From positions 240,281 through 304,280 of the forward strand of contig NZ_QNUH01000005.1 of assembly GCF_003385495.1 (NCBI RefSeq): DNA of 64,000 nucleotides, written 5' to 3'. Of the stretch, positions 37,853-47,035 are shown in pieces. The notes beneath the pieces were generated by a model. It was not told the origin of the DNA. It searched no databases and saw only the letters and a program-made list of their open reading frames with translations. This DNA comes from Chryseobacterium elymi. Lineage in GTDB: Bacteria > Bacteroidota > Bacteroidia > Flavobacteriales > Weeksellaceae. Numbering within the stretch: the first letter of the stretch is position 1; the number at the start of each line of letters is the position of its first letter. The translations under genes were made by a program, and so were the position numbers.

Positions 37853-39010
37853 ATGAAAATAATAAACTACAATCTGATTATTATTGCGCTTTTGTGTGTT
37901 GTTGGATGCAGCAAAAAAGAAAATAGTAATCAGCCTCAAAAAGAAGATATGGAAAATATACAAGTTTCAGATTACGGAGTAACGGCAAAAGACGATTCCA
38001 TTAAAAAATATACATTAACCAATAAAAACGGGATGAAGATGGAAGTCATTAATTTCGGTGGAATTATCACTTCACTCACGGCTCCCGACAAAAACGGAAA
38101 ATATGAAGATGTCGTTTTAGGTTTCACAAAACCTGAAGATTATTTCAACGGAAATCCTTATTATTTCGGAGCGTTGATCGGACGTTACGGAAACAGGATT
38201 GCCAATGCAAAATTCACTTTGGAAGGTAAAACCTACAATATTGATAAAAATGACGGACCAAACAGTCTTCACGGTGGAAAAGAAGGTTTTCATACCAAAT
38301 TCTGGAATATTGAACCTGTAAAAGATGCAAAATTCCCGACGTTGAAACTGACTTATACAAGTGCAGATGGCGAAGAAGGCTATCCGGGAAAATTGTCTAC
38401 AACGGTATTCTACACATTGACAGACGACAATGCTTTGGAGATTTCTTACGAAGCAACAACGGATAAAGAAACGGTTGTTAACCTTACCCAACATTCATAC
38501 TTTAATCTTTCAGGGAATTTCTCAAAAACGATTACCGACCACGAATTGCAAATCAATGCAGATAAATTCTCACCTGTGAATGAAACGTTGATTCCAACCG
38601 GCGAACAGAAGCCTGTAAAAGGAAGTCCATTTGATTTTACCACTTCAAAACCAATCGGAAAAGATATTAATGCAAATGATGACCAATTGAAAAAAGGAAA
38701 AGGCTACGATCACAACTGGATTCTGAACGGAAGCGGAATGAGAAGCATCGCAAAAGTGTATCATCCTGAATCGGGAAGAGTGATGGAAGTTTTGACAGAC
38801 GAACCGGGTGTTCAGTTCTATTCCGGAAATTTCCTTGATGGGAAATTCGACACCAAAACCGGTGGGAAAAATGAATTCCGAACAGGTTTTTGCTTAGAAA
38901 CCCAACATTTTCCGGATTCTCCAAACCAAGCTTCTTTCCCTTCAACAGAGCTTAAGCCAGGGCAAAAATATCAGACTAAAACGATTTATAAATTCTCAGT
39001 TAAAAAATAA
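37853..39010 (+). CDS. galM: Aldose 1-epimerase (mutarotase), periplasmic lipoprotein
   Basis: 385 residues. A lipoprotein signal ends in VVGC (Cys19), then a mutarotase domain with GFTKPEDYFNGNPYYFGALIGRYGNRIANAKFTL, the catalytic-His segment NLTQHSYFNLSG, and the C-terminal GFCLETQHFPDSPNQ containing the catalytic Glu. It interconverts alpha and beta anomers of galactose, glucose or arabinose in the periplasm. The next gene, a sodium/sugar symporter, starts 3 bases later, so it probably supplies the preferred anomer to the carrier. Lipid anchoring rather than a cytoplasmic form is common in Bacteroidota. Confidence 0.94.
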   Translation: MKIINYNLIIIALLCVVGCSKKENSNQPQKEDMENIQVSDYGVTAKDDSIKKYTLTNKNGMKMEVINFGGIITSLTAPDKNGKYEDVVLGFTKPEDYFNGNPYYFGALIGRYGNRIANAKFTLEGKTYNIDKNDGPNSLHGGKEGFHTKFWNIEPVKDAKFPTLKLTYTSADGEEGYPGKLSTTVFYTLTDDNALEISYEATTDKETVVNLTQHSYFNLSGNFSKTITDHELQINADKFSPVNETLIPTGEQKPVKGSPFDFTTSKPIGKDINANDDQLKKGKGYDHNWILNGSGMRSIAKVYHPESGRVMEVLTDEPGVQFYSGNFLDGKFDTKTGGKNEFRTGFCLETQHFPDSPNQASFPSTELKPGQKYQTKTIYKFSVKK

Positions 39011-39013
39011 ATT

Positions 39014-40741
39014 ATGGGAAACTTAGCAACAATTGATATCATCATATTTCTTGTTTATTTTGTGGTGGTAGCCGGTTACGGAATCTGGATTTACAACAGA
39101 AAAAAATCTGCAGCTACTGGCAGTAAAGATTATTTCCTTGCAGAAGGCTCACTTACCTGGTGGGCGATTGGAGCCAGTTTGATTGCGTCCAATATTTCTG
39201 CGGAACAGTTCATCGGGATGAGTGGGGAAGGATTTTTCGTGGGAATTGCTGTTGCAGCTTACGAATGGATTGCAGCGATTGCATTGATTATCATCGCCGT
39301 GTGGTTTATTCCGATTTATCTTAAAAATAAGATTTATACGATGCCGCAATTTCTGGAAACCCGGTACAACAAATCGGTTTCCCTGATTATGGCTGTTTTC
39401 TGGCTATTTCTTTATGTAATTGTAAACCTTACTTCAATTCTTTATTTGGGAGCTCTGGCGATCGATACTTTATTGGGTGGAAATAATCTTCATATCATCA
39501 TGGTTGGATTGCTTCTGATGGCTTTACTGATAGGTTTGGGCGGAATGAAAGTAATCGGATATACCGATGTTATTCAGGTGGCAGTTTTGATTATCGGAGG
39601 TTTTGCAACGGTTTATATGGCATTACAGATTGTTGACCAGAGAATTAACGGAGCGGCTGTAGGAAATGCTTTTGCAGGTTTTCAGACTTTGATGAATGAA
39701 GCACCGCAACATTTTAAATTAATTCTAGACAAACCAACGACCACCACAACAACTTTGGCAATGCCGGAAAACCTGAGTGTTCAGAAATATGTGGTTTTAC
39801 CAGGACTGGCGATGTATTTTGCAGGTCAGTGGATTGTAAACCTGAATTATTGGGGATGCAATCAGTACATTACTCAACGTGCTTTGGGAGCTGATTTGAA
39901 AACCGCAAGAACCGGAATTTTATTCGCAGGATTTTTGAAATTATTTATGCCCATTATCGTAATGCTTCCGGGAATTGCAGCGTATGTTTTATATACAAAA
40001 GGACATTTACCTGGCTTCAACGGGGTAAAAGATGGTGCATATTCAGCTATTTTAGGATTCTTACCAACAGGATTGAAAGGACTTGCAGTTGCAGCACTTA
40101 CGGCGGCAATCGTAGCGTCTTTGGCTGGAAAAGTAAACAGTATTTCCACTATTTTCACGTTAGATATTTATAAAAAATACCTGAAAGCAGATGCCACCGA
40201 AATTGAGATGGTAAGAACAGGACGTTGGGCAATTATCATCGCAATGGCTGTTGCTTTGGCATTTACGTGGACGGATGTTTTGGGAATCGGAGGAGAAGGT
40301 GGTTTCACATTCATACAGAAATATACAGGATTTATCAGTCCGGGTGTTTTTGCGATGTTCCTTTTGGGAATGTTCTGGAAGAGAACTACAGGAACTGCAG
40401 CTTTGGTAGGAGTTCTTCTGGGCTTTTTACTTGCGATTTTCTTTAACAGTTTTGCTGTCGATATTTTCGGGAAAGAAACCTGGCTATATACGGCTTTCAC
40501 GTATGAAAAATTAGAAAACGGCGTCGTTCACACCATTACAGAAATTCCATTTCTGATTAATATGGGATGGTCATTCTTTATCACAGTTGTCGTAATGATA
40601 ATGATAAGTTTGGCTGGTCCGAAAGTGAATCCGAAGGCTTTTGCGATTGATGCAACGATGTTTAAAGTAGATAACAGAACTTTGATTATGATCGTAGTGA
40701 CGGTTCTCTTATTGACCGCTCTTTACGTGAGATTCTGGTAG
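39014..40741 (+). CDS. Sodium/sugar symporter of the SSS family (SglT-like)
   Basis: 575 residues with about 14 hydrophobic segments, LeuT-fold. SKDYFLAEGSLTWWAIGASLIASNISAEQFIGMSG near the N-terminus is the SGLT signature, and the length matches bacterial SglT. It brings a monosaccharide across the inner membrane with Na+. L-arabinose or galactose is inferred from the adjacent araA and galM. A terminator follows the stop, separating it from the exonuclease gene downstream. Confidence 0.92.
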   Translation: MGNLATIDIIIFLVYFVVVAGYGIWIYNRKKSAATGSKDYFLAEGSLTWWAIGASLIASNISAEQFIGMSGEGFFVGIAVAAYEWIAAIALIIIAVWFIPIYLKNKIYTMPQFLETRYNKSVSLIMAVFWLFLYVIVNLTSILYLGALAIDTLLGGNNLHIIMVGLLLMALLIGLGGMKVIGYTDVIQVAVLIIGGFATVYMALQIVDQRINGAAVGNAFAGFQTLMNEAPQHFKLILDKPTTTTTTLAMPENLSVQKYVVLPGLAMYFAGQWIVNLNYWGCNQYITQRALGADLKTARTGILFAGFLKLFMPIIVMLPGIAAYVLYTKGHLPGFNGVKDGAYSAILGFLPTGLKGLAVAALTAAIVASLAGKVNSISTIFTLDIYKKYLKADATEIEMVRTGRWAIIIAMAVALAFTWTDVLGIGGEGGFTFIQKYTGFISPGVFAMFLLGMFWKRTTGTAALVGVLLGFLLAIFFNSFAVDIFGKETWLYTAFTYEKLENGVVHTITEIPFLINMGWSFFITVVVMIMISLAGPKVNPKAFAIDATMFKVDNRTLIMIVVTVLLLTALYVRFW

Positions 40742-40756
40742 TTTTAAAATAAATAA

Positions 40757-40790
40757 TAAATAGGATGTCGTTATGGGCATCCTATTTTTG
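40757..40790 (+). terminator. Intrinsic terminator after the sugar symporter gene
   Basis: Stem AAATAGGATG/CATCCTATTT around an 11-base loop, running into a T-rich tail ending TTTTTG. It would end the araD-araA-galM-symporter transcript. Confidence 0.75.
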
Positions 40791-40828
40791 TTAAAAGTTC
40801 TAATGTTTTTGTAATTTTAAATAAAGTT

Positions 40829-41473
40829 TTGAAAAAATATCTCCTTTTTATCGATACCGAAACAACTGGAATTCCGAAACGTTGGAATCTGCCTTATTCT
40901 GAAACAGAAAACTGGCCTTCAGCAATTCAGGTTTCGTGGATTATTTATGATGAAAACGGTAGAGAAGTTAAAAGAACAAATTGTTACATTGATGTTGACG
41001 ATTTAAAAATTAGTGCCAAATCTTTTAAAATACACGGAATTACCAGAGAATTTTTAAGCAAAAACGGACAAGTAAGAAGTTTTGTTTTAGAAAAACTTTC
41101 AGCAGATATTCAGAAATATCAACCGTTAATTATTGGACATTTTACAGAATTTGATATTCATACGTTGAGTTGTGATTTTCATAGAGCAGGTCTGGAAAAC
41201 CCTTTTCAGCAAAGTCGTTTTTACTGCACAATGTTAAAAAGCAAAGACTATATTTTAAATCCAAACGTAATTTATCTTCGTTTGAACCAGCTTTTTGAAT
41301 TTCTTTTCAATAAAAAGATGGAACGCTCTCACAATGCTATGATTGATGCGGAAATGACGGCAAAATGTTTCTTTGAAATTCGTTTACGTGGAGAAATTTC
41401 AGAGGATGAACTTCAGAAAATCCATCACGAAATCGAATGTAAATTAAAATTTTTAACAAATAAGATGAAATAG
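40829..41473 (+). CDS. DEDDh-type 3'-5' exonuclease
   Basis: 214 residues from a TTG start; the first residues run directly into the fold, so no upstream extension is likely. DnaQ-like motifs: ExoI FIDTETTG, ExoII GHFTEFDIHTL, and ExoIII SHNAMIDAEMTAKCF with the His-Asp pair. Such stand-alone proteins act on DNA or RNA 3' ends. The next gene, a cNMP/CBS/nucleotidyltransferase protein, starts 3 bases after the stop, and this pair is also found together beside SSS-family acetate symporters in Proteobacteria. Its role in the locus is unknown. Confidence 0.9.
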   Translation: MKKYLLFIDTETTGIPKRWNLPYSETENWPSAIQVSWIIYDENGREVKRTNCYIDVDDLKISAKSFKIHGITREFLSKNGQVRSFVLEKLSADIQKYQPLIIGHFTEFDIHTLSCDFHRAGLENPFQQSRFYCTMLKSKDYILNPNVIYLRLNQLFEFLFNKKMERSHNAMIDAEMTAKCFFEIRLRGEISEDELQKIHHEIECKLKFLTNKMK

Positions 41474-41476
41474 CAC

Positions 41477-43384
41477 ATGGAAGAAAAAATAATTTCTTTG
41501 TTAAAAATAACAGAGCCTTTTCATCTTTTACCTGAAACGGTTCTTGCAGAGATCTCTGAAACATTGATTAAAACCGAGTTTTCTAAAGATACGCTTATTT
41601 ATCGTCAGGATGTAACCGAAATGACAGGAGTAAGCATTATAGCATCCGGTGAATATGAAACCTTTTTTTTCGACGCTTCAGAAAACAAAAGAGCAGTAAC
41701 CAAGCATCATAAACCTTATTGTTTTGGCGGAATTTCCATTATTCTAAACAGGGTTCGTGCATTGAAATCTGCCATAGCCAAAAAAGGAACCGTAGTTTAC
41801 ACTTTACCCAGAAAGGAGTTTTACGAACTGTGTAATGCCTACGAAGATTTTTTCCACTATTTCACTTCAGATTTTGGCAAAAAAATGCTGGATGAAGAGT
41901 TTTCACATTTTGTAAAAACACCCGCTACTTTCGAGGAAAGTTATTTCGCAGCTGATCAGTTGTATTCCAGAAAAATTGAAGGTATTGCTTACAAAAGCAT
42001 CGTTTCGTGCGAAGAAAACACACCTGTTTTTGAAACGGCTAAAGTAATGGCAGCCAATAAGGTAAGCTGTATTTTTGTCAAAAAATCCGGGAGTGACGAG
42101 ATTATTGGTTACGCGACAGATATTACCTTACGGGATAATGTCATCGCCCGTTGTCTGGATTCAAGAATAGCCATTTCAGAAGTGATGGATAATCCGATTG
42201 TCAGTATTTCCAGCGATGCCTATTTGTATGAAGCAGTTCTGATGATGTTCAAAACCAAATCAAGGTATCTTTTGGTGAAAAACAATGAAGAATATGTAGG
42301 TTTTCTGAGCAGAAACCGTTTGCTGAGCGAGCAGGCGCAAAGTCCGCTGGTTTTTATCCAGTCCGTAAAGCAGGCAGAAAATACCGAAGAACTCCGCAAA
42401 AAATGGAATCAGGTTCCGGATATTATTAATCAGCTTTTAGGAAGGGGAGTGCACGGCGAAATTGCCAGTCAGGTCATCACTACGATTGCCGACACGATAA
42501 CCGGAAAAGTAATAGAAAAAATCATAAAGGAAATAGGAAAACCACCTGCGAAATTTGCCTTCATTGTTACAGGAAGCGAAGGAAGGAAAGAGCAGACGCT
42601 CAGTACAGACCAGGATAATGGGATCATCTACGAAGACAAAGCCAACGAACATAGGGAAATGGTGCGGGAATATTTTATGGATTTTGCCAAAAGAGTTTCG
42701 GACGATCTCAATACGATTGGTTTCGAATACTGCAAAGGCGGTTTTATGGCAAGCAATCCGCAATGGACGCATTCTCTTTCTCACTGGAAAAGAAATTATA
42801 CCCAATGGATTGAAGAATCTGTGCCGGAAAATGCAATGAAATTTTCTACTTTTTTTGATTTCCGTTTCATTTATGGTGACGAAAATATTGTCCGTGAACT
42901 GAAAACTTTTATCAAAGAAAAACTGGTTTCACCCAATCAGGTTTTCTTTGCACATATTGCGAAAAATGCACTGCAATATGAACCTCCTTTGACTTTTTTT
43001 AAGAGGATAAAAACTCAAACCATTGGAAAATCAGAAGTTTTCGATATCAAAACGGCGATGTCTCCAATTGTGGATTTGGTGCGTGTCTACGCACTGAAAA
43101 ACCATCTGGAAATGGAAAATACGGGCGAAAGAATGAAAAAACTGACTGAAATCGGAATTTTCACGCAGCAGCAATATAACGAAATGCATCAGTCTTACTA
43201 TTATCTGATGGCGCTTCGGCTCAAAAATCAGGCAAATCAAATTAATACTGACAAAAAACACCCTGATAATTATGTCGAAATCAATAAACTAACGAAGATA
43301 GAAAGGGTTACTTTAATCGAAATTTTCAAAACGATTGGCAATTTTCAGCTGGGAATCAAAGTGAAATTTACCGGAAGTTTTTAA
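41477..43384 (+). CDS. Cyclic-nucleotide-binding/CBS/DUF294 putative nucleotidyltransferase
   Basis: 635 residues, cytoplasmic. Domains: cNMP-binding-like barrel (about 15-135), two CBS motifs (about 175-285), a GlnD-like nucleotidyltransferase domain (about 300-440) with GSEGR at 366-370 and the metal motif DQDNG at 378-382, and a helical DUF294 C-terminal domain (about 470-620). Catalytic residues look intact, so protein nucleotidylylation is possible. The target is unknown; genes of this type sit beside SSS symporters and DEDDh exonucleases in other phyla, suggesting control of transport. Converges with araR, whose coding region ends 2 bases away. Confidence 0.9.
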   Translation: MEEKIISLLKITEPFHLLPETVLAEISETLIKTEFSKDTLIYRQDVTEMTGVSIIASGEYETFFFDASENKRAVTKHHKPYCFGGISIILNRVRALKSAIAKKGTVVYTLPRKEFYELCNAYEDFFHYFTSDFGKKMLDEEFSHFVKTPATFEESYFAADQLYSRKIEGIAYKSIVSCEENTPVFETAKVMAANKVSCIFVKKSGSDEIIGYATDITLRDNVIARCLDSRIAISEVMDNPIVSISSDAYLYEAVLMMFKTKSRYLLVKNNEEYVGFLSRNRLLSEQAQSPLVFIQSVKQAENTEELRKKWNQVPDIINQLLGRGVHGEIASQVITTIADTITGKVIEKIIKEIGKPPAKFAFIVTGSEGRKEQTLSTDQDNGIIYEDKANEHREMVREYFMDFAKRVSDDLNTIGFEYCKGGFMASNPQWTHSLSHWKRNYTQWIEESVPENAMKFSTFFDFRFIYGDENIVRELKTFIKEKLVSPNQVFFAHIAKNALQYEPPLTFFKRIKTQTIGKSEVFDIKTAMSPIVDLVRVYALKNHLEMENTGERMKKLTEIGIFTQQQYNEMHQSYYYLMALRLKNQANQINTDKKHPDNYVEINKLTKIERVTLIEIFKTIGNFQLGIKVKFTGSF

Positions 43385-43386
43385 AC

Positions 43387-44073
43387 TCAAATTTTAAACA
43401 TAAAACCTTCCGATATTTTTTTATTGTATTTTTCTTCATCAAAAGTATAAAGGTAAGACCCTTTTTTAGAAGAGCTCATATCTTTTTCATTAGTTTTTAC
43501 CAGAACATCCAATGCATTGATTTTGCTGGTAAAATTTCGTTTGTCATATTTTTCGTCAAAAATAGCTTCGTAAAGATTCTGGAGATCCTTCATCGTGAAT
43601 TTTTTAGGGAGAAGTTCAAAGCCAATCGGCCTTGTCGTTGCCCTTCTTCTCAGTCTCAAAACGGCATCTTTTACCATTGAATTATGATCGAAAATAAGTT
43701 CAGGATGATCTTTCAGGTCAAACCATTTGGCGCTGTATTTTTCATTGATTTGAATGTTATCCTGAATATTTATTAAAGCATAATATGAAATAGACATAAT
43801 TCTCGCAGTGGGCTCACGATCGATTTCTGTGTAGGTTTTCAGTTGCTCCAAATAAATATTTTCTAGTCCGGTTAAAGTATTCAGAACACGATTGGCGGCT
43901 TGGTCAGAACTTTCTTTATCATCAACAAAGCCACCCATAAGGGACCATTCTCCTTTCTTTGGCTCAAAATTTCTTTGTACCAGAAGAATTTTCAGGTTAT
44001 CTCCGTCAAAACCGAAAATGATACAGTCAACTGCCACAAGATGTTTGGGATAATTAAGATAATTTTCTTCCAT
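43387..44073 (-). CDS. araR: AraR, Nudix-related transcriptional regulator of arabinose utilisation
   Basis: 228 residues from the ATG at 44073 (a TTG directly before it adds one residue). N-terminal Nudix-like domain (about 10-145) with a degenerate Nudix box: GGFVDDKESSDQAANRVLNT keeps the Gly, Glu and Arg but lacks the EExGU catalytic acids, so it binds rather than hydrolyses ligand. The C-terminal winged helix (about 150-228) carries TTRPIGFELLPKKFTMKDLQNLYEAIF. The Bacteroides thetaiotaomicron homologue AraR responds to L-arabinose. It is the window's only minus-strand gene and has a predicted operator in front of it. Confidence 0.9.
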   Translation of the reverse strand: MEENYLNYPKHLVAVDCIIFGFDGDNLKILLVQRNFEPKKGEWSLMGGFVDDKESSDQAANRVLNTLTGLENIYLEQLKTYTEIDREPTARIMSISYYALINIQDNIQINEKYSAKWFDLKDHPELIFDHNSMVKDAVLRLRRRATTRPIGFELLPKKFTMKDLQNLYEAIFDEKYDKRNFTSKINALDVLVKTNEKDMSSSKKGSYLYTFDEEKYNKKISEGFMFKI

Positions 44074-44089
44074 CAAAAATGATTTTATA

Positions 44090-44097
44090 CAAAGTTA
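44090..44097 (-). promoter_or_regulatory. araR promoter -7 element (TAACTTTG)
   Basis: Perfect TAnnTTTG match on the minus strand, only about 17 bases before the araR ATG, giving a very short leader. The predicted operator lies about 40 bases further upstream. Confidence 0.45.
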
Positions 44098-44133
44098 AAT
44101 TTTTTGAGATAGATTTTATTATGAAATTTAAAT

Positions 44134-44152
44134 AAATGTATTTGTTACACTT
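44134..44152 (-). promoter_or_regulatory. Predicted AraR operator in the araR/GH127 divergent region
   Basis: Read on the minus strand: AAGTGTA-ACAAA-TACATTT followed by ATTTAAA, the same arms and extension as at araB. It suggests autoregulation. The remainder of the 527-base divergent gap is AT-rich without any gene; a weaker half-site (TACATTT at 44414-44420) precedes the GH127 gene. Confidence 0.65.
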
Positions 44153-44600
44153 TATTTTTCGTGTTTTAACTTTTTTTTGAGAATTTATTGGTTCCATGTG
44201 GTGTTTTGGGTAATTATTTTTACCGTTTAAATGATTTATTTGCTGAAATTAATGTAAATCCTATATGAAGACAATGTTAAAAATATGTTAAAATTTTGAT
44301 CCGGAATTTCACTCAGCTTTTTTTCAGGGATATTATTAAAATACGATAAGTCCGGATGTATATTTTTTCTGGTTTTTATAAACACACGATATGTATTTTG
44401 ATAATGACGGAATTACATTTATTTAATTGATATTCTATAGTTTGTCTATTCTTGTTTTTTATGATAAGGTATGGGCTTGTAAAAGTTTTTTTTACTTATT
44501 TCAAAATGTTTTTTCAAAAGAACATATTGCTAAACGATGAAAGTTGTTTGCTATCTGAATACTTTCTTTTATTTTAGAAATGTAGAAATAACATTTATTA

Positions 44601-46976
44601 ATGAACAAAAAATCACTGATATTACTTTTAGGCTTTACTACAATAGCTTTTGGGCAGGTAAAGAAAAATGTTAGCTACTTTCCGCTCAACAAGGTTCATC
44701 TTTCCGAAAGTATTTTCAGCAAAGCAATGCAGACGGATGAGAAATATATCCTGTCGATGGATGCAGACCGGCTTCTTGCACCCTATCTGAAAGAAGCAGG
44801 GCTGAAACCTAAAAAAGAAAACTATCCCAATTGGGAAAATACAGGATTGGATGGTCATATCGGCGGTCATTACATTTCTGCTTTAGCTTTGATGTACGCT
44901 TCAACAGGCGATCCAAAAATCAGGCAGCGTTTGGATTATATGATTGATGAATTGGAGCGGTGCCAGAATCTTTCAGGAAACGGCTATCTTTCTGGCGTTC
45001 CGAACGGTAAAAAAATCTGGAAAGAAATTGCCGATGGAAATATCCGGGCAGCGACTTTCGGTCTGAATGACCGCTGGGTTCCGTTGTATAATATTCACAA
45101 AATATATTCAGGTTTACGCGATGCTTATTGGTATGCGGATAGTGAGAAAGCAAAAAAAATGCTGATAAAGCTTACAGATTGGATGGCTGATGAAGTTTCC
45201 GCACTTTCCGATGAACAGATTCAGGATATGCTTCGCAGCGAGCACGGCGGTCTGAATGAAGTTTTTGCCGACGTTTATGACATTACAAAAAATCTGAAAT
45301 ATCTAAAGCTTGCCCATCGTTTTTCACATCTCGCTATTTTAAATCCGTTGTTGATTCAGGAAGATAAACTCACAGGAATCCACGCCAACACACAGATTCC
45401 AAAAGTGATTGGTTTTAAAAAAATTGCAGATTTAGAAAATAACAAAGAATGGAGCAATGCAGCAGATTTTTTCTGGACCAATGTCACTCAAAAAAGATCA
45501 GCGATCATCGGAGGAAACAGTGTGAGCGAACATTTTAACCCGATCAATGATTTCAGCGGAATGATTAAAAGTATCGAAGGTCCCGAAACCTGCAATACGT
45601 ATAATATGCTGAAACTTTCCAAAGAATTGTATGCGACGAATCCAAAATCATCGTATGTAGATTATTACGAAAGAGCTTTATACAATCATATTCTCTCCAC
45701 CCAAAATCCTGAAAAAGGCGGTTTTGTCTACTTCACGCCGATGCGTCCCGGTCATTACAGGGTTTATTCCCAGCCGGAAACCAGCTTTTGGTGCTGCGTA
45801 GGCTCCGGAATGGAAAATCACGCCAAATATGGTGAAATGATTTATGCGTATTCCGATGAAGATTTGTACGTGAATCTATTTATTCCATCTATTTTAAAAT
45901 GGTCTGAAAAGAAATTGGTTCTAAGACAGGAAAATAATTTCCCTGAAAATCCATCAACAAAACTGATTTTTGATGTTGTTCCGAAATCAAATTTAAATTT
46001 AAAATTAAGAGCGCCGGAATGGGCAAAAGCTTCTGAAATTACAATTTCAGTGAATGGTAAAAATGTCAATGTTCCTGTAGATGCTGAAGGTTATTTTACT
46101 ATTAATAAAAAATGGAAAAAAGGAGATGTTATAGAAGTGAAAATGCCGATGCATCTTTCCGCAGAGCAGCTTCCTGACCATTCGGATTATTTCGCGTTTA
46201 AATATGGCCCGATTGTTTTGGCTGCGAAATACGGAAAAGAAAATCAGGACGGACTTTTCGCCGATGACAGCAGAGGTGGACATATCGCGCACGGACCACA
46301 AATTCCTTTGAATGAAATCCCTACCATTTTGGGCAGTTCAACTTCTGTTTTAAGTCATTTGGAAACTGTTAACGAAAAAGATCTGACATTCAGATTGAAA
46401 GGTTTATACCCTCAGAATAAATTCAGCAACGGATTAGAATTGGTTCCGTTTTATAAAATTCAGGAAGAGCGTTACATCATTTATTTTCCACAGGCGAATC
46501 AGGATAAAATTGAAGCTATTCAAAAACAGAAAGCCAAAGAAGAAGAGGAAATCAGAAAACTGGATAATATCACAACCGATAAAATCCAGTTGGGAGAGCA
46601 ACAGCCGGAATCCGACCATTTCATCGATAGCAAAGATTCCAGCACCGGGTATATGGAAGACCGCCATTTCCGTGAGGCAAAAGGTTGGTTCAGCTACCAG
46701 ATGAGAAATAAGGATAAAAATGCAAAATACCTTTATCTTATTTATTTTGATGCCAATAACAACCGTACTTTGAATGCAGAAATCAATGGAGTGAAAGTTA
46801 TTTCTAAAAATTTCGATGGAAAAATGGGCGGTTCTCCACAATCATTATTAATCCCGATTCCGGAATCAGAAAGCAGGAAAGAGATTCTTAATGTAAAATT
46901 TAATACAAATGAAAAATCGCTTACACCGAAAATCATTGAAGTAAGATTGCTGAACCAAGTGCCAGATAAAAACTAA
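44601..46976 (+). CDS. GH127/GH146-type beta-L-arabinofuranosidase (DUF1680 family)
   Basis: 791 residues; signal peptide ends AFGQ. The (alpha/alpha)6 catalytic domain has NTGLDGHIGGHYISALALMYA and the complete Zn/Cys active centre: Glu329 and Cys331 in GPETCNTYN, Cys398 and Cys399 in FWCCVGSGMENH. These correspond to Glu338, Cys340, Cys417 and Cys418 of HypBA1, where Cys417 is the nucleophile. C-terminal extra domains (about 480-790) favour GH146 over GH127; the split needs a profile search. It releases beta-linked L-arabinofuranose. About 520 bases separate it from the divergent araR gene. Confidence 0.92.
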   Translation: MNKKSLILLLGFTTIAFGQVKKNVSYFPLNKVHLSESIFSKAMQTDEKYILSMDADRLLAPYLKEAGLKPKKENYPNWENTGLDGHIGGHYISALALMYASTGDPKIRQRLDYMIDELERCQNLSGNGYLSGVPNGKKIWKEIADGNIRAATFGLNDRWVPLYNIHKIYSGLRDAYWYADSEKAKKMLIKLTDWMADEVSALSDEQIQDMLRSEHGGLNEVFADVYDITKNLKYLKLAHRFSHLAILNPLLIQEDKLTGIHANTQIPKVIGFKKIADLENNKEWSNAADFFWTNVTQKRSAIIGGNSVSEHFNPINDFSGMIKSIEGPETCNTYNMLKLSKELYATNPKSSYVDYYERALYNHILSTQNPEKGGFVYFTPMRPGHYRVYSQPETSFWCCVGSGMENHAKYGEMIYAYSDEDLYVNLFIPSILKWSEKKLVLRQENNFPENPSTKLIFDVVPKSNLNLKLRAPEWAKASEITISVNGKNVNVPVDAEGYFTINKKWKKGDVIEVKMPMHLSAEQLPDHSDYFAFKYGPIVLAAKYGKENQDGLFADDSRGGHIAHGPQIPLNEIPTILGSSTSVLSHLETVNEKDLTFRLKGLYPQNKFSNGLELVPFYKIQEERYIIYFPQANQDKIEAIQKQKAKEEEEIRKLDNITTDKIQLGEQQPESDHFIDSKDSSTGYMEDRHFREAKGWFSYQMRNKDKNAKYLYLIYFDANNNRTLNAEINGVKVISKNFDGKMGGSPQSLLIPIPESESRKEILNVKFNTNEKSLTPKIIEVRLLNQVPDKN

Positions 46977-46978
46977 AC

Positions 46979-47011
46979 AGTCTTGTCAAGGTTCTAAACC
47001 TTGACAAGACT
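46979..47011. repeat. Palindromic hairpin, family R2, copy 2
   Basis: AGTCTTGTCAAGGTT and its complement around a 3-base centre, perfect pairing. It starts 3 bases after the GH127 stop and could act as the 3' end of that transcript. Confidence 0.85.
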
Positions 47012-47035
47012 TATTTAAAAATATTTTAACCCCAT

